Assembly: GCA_013376985.1 (NCBI GenBank)
Contig: JACABB010000002.1
Location: 1 to 56,298, forward strand
Source of the DNA: Bacteroidales bacterium
GTDB lineage: Bacteria > Bacteroidota > Bacteroidia > Bacteroidales > Tenuifilaceae
DNA length: 56,298 nt
Direction of reading: 5' to 3'
Below the pieces are notes generated by a model. It was not told the origin of the DNA. It saw nothing but the letters and a program-made list of their open reading frames with translations, and did no database searches. The translations under genes and the position numbers were made by a program. Positions 34,981-41,595 of this stretch are shown here, piece by piece (the first letter of the stretch is position 1; each line of letters begins with the position of its first letter).

Positions 34981-35016
34981 AAACCAGCCAGATCCAAGAG
35001 ATTTGGCTGGTTTTTA
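34981..35016 (+). terminator. Rho-independent terminator of the DUF4412 gene
   Basis: AAACCAGCCA (34981-34990) pairs with TGGCTGGTTT (35004-35013), followed by a T-run. Confidence 0.9.
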
Positions 35017-35028
35017 TATTTTCAGTCA

Positions 35029-35100
35029 AATCTCCATCATCGAAAAACCCTAATTCAATAAATTTTCCAGGTTAACAATCTTCTTTAGCTTTAAACTCAG
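35029..35100 (-). pseudogene. Decayed fragment of the aspA 3' end
   Basis: The plus strand from 35027 (TCAAATCTCCATCATCGAAA) aligns with the 3' end of aspA at 38858 (TCAAATCTCTTTCATTGAAA) and continues as similar sequence for about 70 bp, at roughly three quarters identity by eye. Reading the minus strand, pieces of the aspA C-terminus (GTT AA- CCT, TTG-GGT-TTT) survive with frameshifts and a premature stop. Intact aspA lies at 38859-40292 on the same strand. This makes the region a remnant of an older aspA end, left of the peptide island. Confidence 0.6.
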
Positions 35101-35387
35101 AGAAATTCCTATTTCTATATAGTATTAATTCATTTTTCTTCTGGTTGGTTAAAAAAAGCGTGCTGTATAACATTTTATTTTAAACTCGCAGGCTTTGGAA
35201 ATGATATTATTTATGTTTAATTTTATTATAATAATCTTCTACTAAAGCCAAAGGTATTGAGTTTGTATGTCAGGAAAGAAATTTATCTGCTAAATGAAAA
35301 ATAAACTTAACAGAAATTCATTTTGACAAGGTTACCAAATGAAATGCTTAATTCAAATGATGTATAATATTATTAAATCGTTGCATT
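35101..35387. other. AT-rich stretch before the VKOR gene
   Basis: No convincing reading frame, promoter or repeat could be named here. It is probably the left edge of the inserted peptide island. Confidence 0.4.
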
Positions 35388-37007
35388 TTGAAAGAACCAA
35401 TTGTTGCATTATTAAAAATACTCTTACATAAAAATAGTATAAGAGTAAATGAAGAGGAGTTGCAATTTCAGCTATTGAGCCACCCTTCTTACCCTAGTTT
35501 GCATTCTATTACAGGAGTATTAGACCACTTCAGTATTAAAAATTATGCATTGGAAATACCTAAAACAGTTGAAACATTAAATCTGTTGCCTAATTCTTTT
35601 TTAGCAGTTATTAAAACGGAGAATTATAATGGTTTTGTTTTAGTATGCAAACATAATCTTGGGTTTCACTTGTATTTTGATGGTACCAAAAAAGAGATTT
35701 TATCTACAGATAATTTTTTAGATGTTTGGACAGGCATCATAGTAATTATTGAGAATGACCAACAGGAAGTCGTTCCAGAGCCTAAAAAAGCATATTTCCC
35801 TAAAAGCGCTTTGTATATCATCACATTAATAATATTTGTTGTATTCTGCTTATATCGAACAAATCTATTCCAAACAATCCATTTTATTCTAACCTTAGCG
35901 GGTGCTGCAATATGTGTTTTAATTTTACAGCATGAACTGGGACTACACTCTAAGGTGTTGGATAAATTTTGTTCTGAAACAAGCAAAAAAACGAGCTGTA
36001 ATGCAGTATTAAACTCCAAAGGAGCAACACTTTTTGGAACCTTTAAATTTAGTGATGTTGGAATAATTTATTTTGTTTCCTTGCTCCTATCTTGGGCTCT
36101 ATTAATATTCAGTAAATCAAGTTATAATTCTATAGTTTTAATAACTGTTTTAGCAATTCCATTTACTTTTTTCTCAATCTACTATCAATATAAAGTTGTT
36201 AAGAAATGGTGTTTGCTTTGCTTAAGCGTTGTTTCTGTACTTTGGTTACAAGCAGCCGCATTATATTTTATCGATTTTAAAATCGATAGTTTTCAACTCA
36301 ATTTCAGTAGCACATTATTCACTGCTCTTAGTTTTCTGGCAACACTTTCTATTTGGCAATTTATTTCACCCAAATTAAAGAAAGAACAAGAATTACATTC
36401 ATTAAAAGTTGAACATTACAAGTTTAAACGGAATTTCAATATATTTAAATCACTAACCTTTAGAACAGAAATAGTTCCTACAGATATTTATGATATCAAT
36501 GAAATAGTATTTGGTGAAAGTCCACTTCTTAAAATTGTAATCATTACCAATCCCCTATGTGGATTTTGTAAAGAAGCTCACGAACTGGTTGAAAATCTAC
36601 TAAAAAGGAAAGATAAGAATGTTCAAATTACTATTCGTTTTAATGTAAAAGACGATTATAATTCTGTTGACACAAGAATAGCCTTGAAATTAATTGAGAT
36701 CTATAACAAAGATGGTGAACAATTATGCTTAGAGAGCATGCACGAAATTTATGGTAAAATTTCGGCTCAAGACTGGTTTTATAAATGGGGTGAACCTAAA
36801 GAGCAGAAATATATTGAAACGTTAACTAAAGAAAAAACATGGTGTGAACAGAACGGCATCAATTTTACTCCTGAAATTTTAGTCAACGGAAGATCGTTTC
36901 CAAAGGAATACAACAGAACTGACTTACTCTATTTTATAGATGATATTATTGAAGAAGAAACTGAAAAAGCAAACTTACAAATGTCAGAAATTGAGATAGA
37001 AGCATAA
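35388..37007 (+). CDS. VKOR-thioredoxin fusion with degenerate C39-like N-terminal domain
   Basis: A 539-residue membrane oxidase for disulfide bonds. Residues 1-120 resemble a C39 peptidase (bacteriocin-processing) fold, but no cysteine stands where the nucleophile should be, so it cannot cut. Then come membrane helices (about 139-320) of a vitamin K epoxide reductase domain with loop cysteines Cys195 and Cys204 (TSCNAVLNS) and the active pair Cys275-x-x-Cys278 (WCLLC). The C-terminal thioredoxin-like domain has Cys391-x-x-Cys394 (CGFC). The start codon is TTG at 35388; no in-frame ATG lies near, and the N-terminal fold begins at once. It is followed by four cysteine-rich peptide genes, likely its substrates. 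Confidence 0.85.
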   Translation: MKEPIVALLKILLHKNSIRVNEEELQFQLLSHPSYPSLHSITGVLDHFSIKNYALEIPKTVETLNLLPNSFLAVIKTENYNGFVLVCKHNLGFHLYFDGTKKEILSTDNFLDVWTGIIVIIENDQQEVVPEPKKAYFPKSALYIITLIIFVVFCLYRTNLFQTIHFILTLAGAAICVLILQHELGLHSKVLDKFCSETSKKTSCNAVLNSKGATLFGTFKFSDVGIIYFVSLLLSWALLIFSKSSYNSIVLITVLAIPFTFFSIYYQYKVVKKWCLLCLSVVSVLWLQAAALYFIDFKIDSFQLNFSSTLFTALSFLATLSIWQFISPKLKKEQELHSLKVEHYKFKRNFNIFKSLTFRTEIVPTDIYDINEIVFGESPLLKIVIITNPLCGFCKEAHELVENLLKRKDKNVQITIRFNVKDDYNSVDTRIALKLIEIYNKDGEQLCLESMHEIYGKISAQDWFYKWGEPKEQKYIETLTKEKTWCEQNGINFTPEILVNGRSFPKEYNRTDLLYFIDDIIEEETEKANLQMSEIEIEA

Positions 37008-37040
37008 AAACCCACGCTATATAACTTATGGCATGGATAA

Positions 37041-37126
37041 AAAATATTCTCTCGCGAGGAGTAGACACAAAACCTGAGTGTCTTTAAATGTTCAGGGTAA
37101 AATATTAACCTTAAAAATATTTTATC
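37041..37126 (+). promoter_or_regulatory. Conserved structured 5' leader, copy 1
   Basis: The stretch CTCTCGCGAGGAG can form a small hairpin. A stem AGACAC (37063-37068)/GTGTCT (37078-37083) encloses a loop whose CCTGA (37073-37077) pairs with TCAGG (37092-37096) downstream, an H-type pseudoknot. An AT-rich stretch then leads to the ATG without a Shine-Dalgarno site. The sequence is repeated before all four peptide genes. A DNA operator is the alternative reading of the AGACAC/GTGTCT palindrome. Confidence 0.6.
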
Positions 37127-37282
37127 ATGAAAAACTTAAAAGAATTAAAAGGCGTTAAGGTTCTCAGCAAAACCGAACAAAAAGCAATTGCTGGTGGGTA
37201 TATGAATTGTCGTCCACCATATGTATGCAATCCAGGGTGGTATTGTTGTGATGGATGGACTTGCTTACGCAGTTGTGCCTAA
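37127..37282 (+). CDS. Knottin-like double-glycine peptide 1
   Basis: A 51-residue precursor. Residues 1-24 are a double-glycine leader beginning MKNLKELKGVKVLSK and ending AIAGG, the kind cut by C39-type peptidase exporters. The 27-residue core has six cysteines at 28, 34, 40, 41, 46 and 50, spaced C-x5-C-x5-CC-x4-C-x3-C. The C-C-CC-C-C order is that of the inhibitor cystine knot. The core is rich in Trp, Tyr and Pro. It begins 120 bp after the VKOR gene and has its own leader and terminator. It is probably an exported antimicrobial or toxin-like peptide with three disulfides. The assignment of fold is inference. Confidence 0.75.
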   Translation: MKNLKELKGVKVLSKTEQKAIAGGYMNCRPPYVCNPGWYCCDGWTCLRSCA

Positions 37283-37326
37283 TTCCTATATTCAAAATAA
37301 TAAATAAAATTTAAATTAGGCCAACT

Positions 37327-37364
37327 AGAAGTTATCTGAAAAGCAGTTCAGATAACTTCTTTGT
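37327..37364 (+). terminator. Terminator of peptide cassette 1
   Basis: AGAAGTTATCTGAA (37327-37340) and TTCAGATAACTTCT (37347-37360) pair perfectly over 14 bp around AAGCAG, followed by TTGTT. Confidence 0.85.
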
Positions 37365-37423
37365 TAAAGACCTATGCTGCTGTATCATATAAAGAACAAC
37401 ACTAATAATTAAAGGCTGGTTTG

Positions 37424-37509
37424 AAAAATATTCTCTCGCGAGGAGTAGACACAAAACCTGAGTGTCTTTGAATGATCAGGTTATATTTTGATCTTTAATT
37501 TTATTTGTC
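37424..37509 (+). promoter_or_regulatory. Conserved structured 5' leader, copy 2
   Basis: Near-identical to copy 1 in its first half. Stem AGACAC (37447-37452)/GTGTCT (37462-37467); loop AACCTGA (37455-37461) pairs perfectly over 7 bp with TCAGGTT (37476-37482). The AT-rich stretch before the ATG has diverged. Confidence 0.6.
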
Positions 37510-37650
37510 ATGAAAAATTTAAAAGAATTGAAAGGCGTTAAGGTTTTGAGTAAAGAAGAACAAAAAAAGATTAGTGGAGGCGATAGGCGTCCTGAATGTC
37601 TCTGGAATGCAGCGGCTCAATGTTATGAAAATTGCACCTGCGGATTTTAA
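37510..37650 (+). CDS. Double-glycine peptide 2 with four-cysteine core
   Basis: A 46-residue precursor. The leader (MKNLKELKGVKVLSK to KISGG) matches the other three nearly residue for residue. The 22-residue core has only four cysteines (30, 38, 42, 44; C-x7-C-x3-C-x-C), with an acidic-to-basic stretch and Trp32, so it would form two disulfides rather than a knot. It is the odd member of the array. It has its own leader and terminator, 383 bp after the start of peptide 1, so it arose by tandem duplication. Export, cutting at GG and disulfide formation by the VKOR protein are inferred. Confidence 0.7.
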   Translation: MKNLKELKGVKVLSKEEQKKISGGDRRPECLWNAAAQCYENCTCGF

Positions 37651-37696
37651 ACGTGTTCCATAAAATGAATAGGATAAAAACTATTTCTTGATTTTT

Positions 37697-37730
37697 AGAA
37701 GTTATCTGAATTTTTTCAGATAACTTTTTT
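37697..37730 (+). terminator. Terminator of peptide cassette 2
   Basis: AAGTTATCTGAA (37699-37710) pairs with TTCAGATAACTT (37715-37726) around TTTT and runs into TTTT. It is the same sequence family as the terminator of cassette 1. Confidence 0.85.
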
Positions 37731-37787
37731 CAACCCTTGAAATTGCAACAAAAATTACAATCTCTACAATAAGGAGCAAATAAACAA

Positions 37788-37869
37788 TACCCTCTTGAAA
37801 GGATTAGACAAAAACCTTGAGTGTCTTAAAATGTTCGGGGTGAAATATTAATCTTAAAAGAATTTTATC
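37788..37869 (+). promoter_or_regulatory. Conserved structured 5' leader, copy 3
   Basis: Stem AGACA (37806-37810)/TGTCT (37822-37826); loop ACCTTGA (37814-37820) pairs with TCGGGGT (37835-37841) over 7 bp using two G-U pairs. Both sides differ from copies 1 and 2, yet pairing is kept. The first hairpin (CCT/AGG) is weaker. Confidence 0.6.
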
Positions 37870-38016
37870 ATGAAAAACTTAAAAGAATTGAAAGGCGTTA
37901 AGGTTCTTAGTAAAACTGAGCAAAAAGCTATTACTGGAGGCATAAGATGTGATGCAACCCATTTATGTTCTTATTATTGGTGCTGTATAAATAATTTATG
38001 CACTTATTGTGAATAG
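37870..38016 (+). CDS. Knottin-like double-glycine peptide 3
   Basis: A 48-residue precursor. The leader ends AITGG at residue 24. The 24-residue core has cysteines at 27, 33, 38, 39, 44 and 47 (C-x5-C-x4-CC-x4-C-x2-C), again the C-C-CC-C-C knot order, and is aromatic (YYW before the double cysteine). The core shares almost nothing else with peptides 1, 2 or 4, while the leader DNA is nearly unchanged. This contrast is typical of diversifying secreted toxins. Its own structured leader and terminator make it a separate transcription unit. Confidence 0.75.
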   Translation: MKNLKELKGVKVLSKTEQKAITGGIRCDATHLCSYYWCCINNLCTYCE

Positions 38017-38036
38017 TTGTTTCTCAAACATTTGTT

Positions 38037-38076
38037 TTATAAGAGGTTTTATGAAAAACCTCTTATAATTTTTTTA
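38037..38076 (+). terminator. Terminator of peptide cassette 3
   Basis: TTATAAGAGGTTTT (38037-38050) pairs with AAAACCTCTTATAA (38055-38068) over 14 bp around ATGA, followed by a run of T. Its arms differ from those of the other cassettes but the design is the same. Confidence 0.85.
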
Positions 38077-38090
38077 ACGAAGTTAAATTA

Positions 38091-38175
38091 ATTATACTTC
38101 CTGCGGAAGATTAGACACAAACCCTAAGTGTCTTTAAATGTTCAGGGTAAAATATTAATTTTTAATTATTTTATT
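38091..38175 (+). promoter_or_regulatory. Conserved structured 5' leader, copy 4
   Basis: First hairpin CTTCC (38097-38101)/GGAAG (38105-38109) with loop TGC is perfect. Stem AGACAC (38113-38118)/GTGTCT (38128-38133); loop ACCCT (38121-38125) pairs with AGGGT (38144-38148). Confidence 0.6.
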
Positions 38176-38349
38176 ATGAAAAACTTAAAAGAATTGAAAG
38201 GCGTTAAAGTGCTCAGCAAAGCAGAGCAAAAAGTTATTACTGGAGGACTGGCATGCGAAGAAAGTGCCGATTGCCTTGTCATTGGTAAAAATTGTTGTAT
38301 CAATCAAATTTGTACACTCGCACTCCCACCTTATCATTGTAAGTTTTAA
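38176..38349 (+). CDS. Knottin-like double-glycine peptide 4
   Basis: A 57-residue precursor, the longest of the array. The leader ends VITGG at residue 24. The 33-residue core has cysteines at 27, 33, 40, 41, 46 and 55 (C-x5-C-x6-CC-x4-C-x8-C), matching the classical inhibitor cystine knot spacing best of the four. It has Pro and Asp/Glu residues and a final KF. The chosen ATG at 38176 is the one where the shared leader begins; the longer frame from 38128 runs through the structured leader and is rejected. The VKOR-thioredoxin protein upstream is the likely disulfide catalyst. Confidence 0.78.
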   Translation: MKNLKELKGVKVLSKAEQKVITGGLACEESADCLVIGKNCCINQICTLALPPYHCKF

Positions 38350-38367
38350 CAAACATTTGATTTTATG

Positions 38368-38405
38368 GAAATTATCCGAATTATTTTTCAGATAACTTCT
38401 TTTGT
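38368..38405 (+). terminator. Terminator of peptide cassette 4
   Basis: GAAATTATCCGAA (38368-38380) pairs with TTCAGATAACTTC (38387-38399) at 11 of 13 positions, followed by TTTT. It is a decayed form of the cassette 1 and 2 terminators. Confidence 0.7.
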
Positions 38406-38489
38406 AAAACTTAAATAATAACAAAAGTAGACTCGGAAAAATATTCCTCAATTTGACTTAAGAAGTAAGCAAAAATAAAAATAATTGGA

Positions 38490-38858
38490 TTTGGCGGGAT
38501 TCTCCCGCCATCTTTCTATTGCGGAGCGAATAGCAAAAGAAGAGCAACTCCTACAAATATCCGATTCCTCCAGAATCGAATTATTTTGATTAATTATCGC
38601 ATTTTGCGATAGTGAAAAAACTTTCCAAAGATTTTTTTGCAAACCCTTTTCCTATGGGATTGAATGGCCTTTACAGGTTATCGCACTTTGCGATAGGTGG
38701 TGTAAATTTAGTTGGAAGACGGAAGACCGAAGTCGGAAGATGCTTAATAATTTGAAAATGGGGGAATTTGAAGATTTGAAAATTAAGCCAATGACCCCAC
38801 AGCATCACAGCAAAACAGTATCACAAAACACAAATACATCGAGCTAACGTTATTTAAA
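38490..38858. repeat. Dispersed intergenic repeat, copy B, with a fragment of a second repeat
   Basis: This carries the parts of copy A at 3527-3850 in the same order: a GC hairpin with CGCCATCTTTCTATT, palindromes TATCGCA-N3-TGCGATA at 38595-38611 and 38679-38695, the GGAAG-rich segment, and the conserved block at about 38750-38805. Its right end (38838-38858, GAGCTAACGTTATTTAAAT) resembles the right terminal repeat of the element at 7385-7563. It lies between the last peptide cassette and aspA. Confidence 0.65.
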
Positions 38859-40292
38859 TCAAATCTCTTTCATTGAAAAACCCAATTTCAAAAGATTCTC
38901 AGGTTTAACAATATCTTTCAGTTTTGATTCCTCAATAAGTTTAAGCTTTTCATTAGCCTCAAAAATATTTAGGCTTGAGTTTTTCATCTCGTTAGCAAGA
39001 ATTGCGGCTTTATTGAATCCAATGTATGGTAGCAATGCAGTGGTAATGGATGGATTTCGGAAAAGTTGTTCTTTTGATTTATCAGTATCAACCTCAATAC
39101 CTTGAATCATATTTGATGATAAGGTGGCATTTGCCGAAATAAGCAGCTTAAGGCTATCGAGCAGGGCATGACCTATAAGCGGAATATAGGCATTCAATTC
39201 AAGCGCTCCTTGACCACACAATCCTGATATTAGCTGATCGTTGCTATAAACCCTATGCGATACGCTAACCACATACTCAGCAATAACTGGATTAATCTTC
39301 CCTGGCATTATCGAACTTCCAACCTGTTGCTTTGGAATAGAAATTTGATTGCCTGCAATATCCGATGCTAGCAATCTTAAATCGGAAACAATTTTTTCGA
39401 GATTTACTGCATGTGCTTTAAGTATGGCATGAACCTCAACAAATGTATCTAAGTTGGCTGTTGCATCAATAAGGTTTTCGCTTCGGGTAATTGGAAGATT
39501 GGTTAGTCGCTGAAGCTGGTTAACTACCTCCATAATGAAGAAACGTGGTGTACCAATCCCTGTTCCAATAGCCCCGCCACCTAAATTCACTACTTTAATT
39601 CGCTCAAAGCATTTCGAAACTCTCCACCAATCGCGCGACAGAGCCTCGCTGTAAATGCTAAAAAGCTGCCCCCACGATGAGGGAACTGCTGCCTGCATTT
39701 GGGTGTAACCCAACCTTAAATCTCCCCGATGTTTTTTTTCTTGCTCTTCAACTCTGAATCTTAGAGTATTAATTGATCCTTCAAGTGTTGTTAGGAGTTG
39801 CAATGTGGCAACCTTTAAAGCTGTTGGTATAACATCGTTTGTAGATTGATAAATATTGGCGTGCTCAATGGGATCGATATGCGTATAATTACCTGATTTT
39901 TGACCAATGCTAGCAAGGGCAAGATTTGTAATAATCTCATTCACATTCATGTTGATACTTGTTCCTGCACCACCCTGAATGGCAGGCACAATAAACTGAT
40001 CGAAATGCTTTCCTTCAATAATCTCTTTGGAAGCATTAATAAGTAAAGTAATAGTATCATCATCAATCAACGAAAAATCCTTTTGGGATATCTCCGAATC
40101 ACTATTTAATGCCTTTGTAAACTCCCTGTAGGTAAGGTAGCATGCAAATTTAACAAATCCAATTGCTTTGTACCACTCAATATGAAAAGCGGTTGTGTCG
40201 GGGAAATTCTCCTTTGCCCTTAAAGAGTGGATTCCGTATAGGGCATCATCGGGGATTTCACGTGAACCAAGGTAATCCGATTCTATTCTCAT
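38859..40292 (-). CDS. aspA: Aspartate ammonia-lyase (aspartase family)
   Basis: A 477-residue cytoplasmic enzyme that converts aspartate to fumarate and ammonia. The opening is RIESDYLGSREIP and then YGIHSLRAKENFP. Substrate segments include GGAGTSINMNVNE, STNDVIPTAL and GYTQMQAAVP. The fumarase/aspartase signature GSSIMPGKINPV carries the catalytic Ser loop. The family is shared with fumarase and adenylosuccinate lyase, but the N-terminal motif and length fit aspartase. Fumarate produced here can serve as an electron acceptor in an anaerobe. A decayed duplicate of its 3' end remains at 35029-35100. Confidence 0.88.
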   Translation of the reverse strand: MRIESDYLGSREIPDDALYGIHSLRAKENFPDTTAFHIEWYKAIGFVKFACYLTYREFTKALNSDSEISQKDFSLIDDDTITLLINASKEIIEGKHFDQFIVPAIQGGAGTSINMNVNEIITNLALASIGQKSGNYTHIDPIEHANIYQSTNDVIPTALKVATLQLLTTLEGSINTLRFRVEEQEKKHRGDLRLGYTQMQAAVPSSWGQLFSIYSEALSRDWWRVSKCFERIKVVNLGGGAIGTGIGTPRFFIMEVVNQLQRLTNLPITRSENLIDATANLDTFVEVHAILKAHAVNLEKIVSDLRLLASDIAGNQISIPKQQVGSSIMPGKINPVIAEYVVSVSHRVYSNDQLISGLCGQGALELNAYIPLIGHALLDSLKLLISANATLSSNMIQGIEVDTDKSKEQLFRNPSITTALLPYIGFNKAAILANEMKNSSLNIFEANEKLKLIEESKLKDIVKPENLLKLGFSMKEI

Positions 40293-40359
40293 ATTCTTTG
40301 GATTTTATCCAAAAGTAAGTAACTGTAACGGAAGATCGAAATAAAAATAAATATTATCC

Positions 40360-40515
40360 TAATTAACGTCGGTTCGATGTAAGGTGTCATCCTGAGCGAA
40401 GCGAAGGATCTAATTATCTAAAAGTCAGACACTTCACTTCGTTCAGCATGACAAAGCAACAATCTAATACTATGTTCAAAATCAATATGTTATGCTTGCA
40501 TTGAGTTCGCATTTA
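40360..40515. repeat. MITE-like palindromic element, copy 2
   Basis: Resembles 7385-7563. The left end TAATTAACGTC and AAGGTGTCATCCTGAGC are kept, and the hairpin TGTCATCCTGA (from 40385) pairs with TTCAGCATGACA (to 40453). The right end is degenerate, so it no longer forms the full terminal repeat. The rest of 40293-40668 shows no gene. Confidence 0.65.
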
Positions 40516-40668
40516 TTAATGCTACAAAAAACATTTTTTTGAAAAGGAATATTAAACCAAGAGAACCTTTATTGCTCTATATTTTATAAAACTATTAACT
40601 TCGCCACCGTTTTAAAAAAGGCGAAAAACGTTTTATTCAAATAATTATCAGCCGATTTATTATAAAAA

Positions 40669-41595
40669 TTGATGAACAAAAAAACCTTTTCAATCTATGC
40701 TAGTGCAGTTATAGCAATGATATTTTGGTCGTACTCTTTTATCTGGTATAAAGAAGTATTTGTGTACTACAAACCTATAACTTTAGTTCTTTTCCGATTG
40801 GTAATCTCAAGTGTGTTCTTGTTCATCCTAACACTTTCGCTTAAAAGATTAAATTCCCTGAAACTGGCCGATGTAAAAAACTTTTTACTACTCGCTTTTT
40901 TTGAACCTTTTCTATATTTTATAGGTGAGAGTTTTGGTGTAAGTCTTATTCCATCTACATTAGCCGCAGTAATTGTAGCAACAATACCACTATTTAACCC
41001 CATTGGAGCGTACTACTTTCACAATGAACGGATATCGATGATGAATTTTTTTGGAATAGTAGTATCAATAATTGGAGTTGGTATTGTTATTTTTCATAAT
41101 GGAATTGGTGTTATTGATGCAAATCCTTTAGGCGTTGCATTGATGTTTGTTGCCGTTGTTGCCGCTCTTGGCTACTCGGTAATTATTAAAAAAATGACTA
41201 CAAAATATAATGTATTAAGCATCATAACCTATCAGAATACCTTTGGCATCATCTTTTTCATACCAGTATTTTTTATTTTTGAGTTTAACCATTTCAAAAC
41301 AGTAACAATCACTTGGGACGTAATGATTCCATTACTAAAACTCGGAATTTTTTCATCCACTTTTGCATTTATTTTCTTCACATTTTCAATTAAACATCTT
41401 GGGATAACAAAATCCAGCATATTCACCAATACTATACCGGTAGTTACTGCAATACTAGCATGGATATACCTTGGTGAAGATTTGAGTTTTACAAAAATTA
41501 TTGGAATAGTTGTCGTTATTGGTGGTCTTTTCCTTTCGCAGTTTCATCCTAGAACAATAACAACCCTGTTTAGCCGGAACAATGATGACGACTAA
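40669..41595 (+). CDS. EamA/DMT-superfamily transporter
   Basis: A 308-residue inner-membrane protein with about ten helices in two EamA repeats (about 8-145 and 150-290). The conserved segments are IFWSYSFIWYKEV near the N-terminus, PSTLAAVIVATIPLF and, in the second repeat, KSSIFTNTIPVVTAILAWIYLGEDL. Members export amino acids or other small metabolites, but the substrate here cannot be read from the sequence. Its last 14 bp overlap the start of the next gene, which indicates translational coupling. Confidence 0.85.
   Translation: MMNKKTFSIYASAVIAMIFWSYSFIWYKEVFVYYKPITLVLFRLVISSVFLFILTLSLKRLNSLKLADVKNFLLLAFFEPFLYFIGESFGVSLIPSTLAAVIVATIPLFNPIGAYYFHNERISMMNFFGIVVSIIGVGIVIFHNGIGVIDANPLGVALMFVAVVAALGYSVIIKKMTTKYNVLSIITYQNTFGIIFFIPVFFIFEFNHFKTVTITWDVMIPLLKLGIFSSTFAFIFFTFSIKHLGITKSSIFTNTIPVVTAILAWIYLGEDLSFTKIIGIVVVIGGLFLSQFHPRTITTLFSRNNDDD

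Noticed and set aside
37041-37126. Known preQ1 or SAM-II riboswitch in the peptide leaders
   Set aside because: The pseudoknot shape is similar, but conserved bases of those riboswitches are missing and the genes controlled have no link to queuosine or methionine.
38128-38175. Longer start for peptide 4 at 38128
   Set aside because: The extra codons run through the conserved structured leader, while ATG 38176 matches the other three precursors exactly.
38448-38642. Minus-strand frame of 64 codons beside the peptide array
   Set aside because: It lies inside the dispersed repeat and covers both a palindrome and a GC hairpin, with no start signal or recognisable product.
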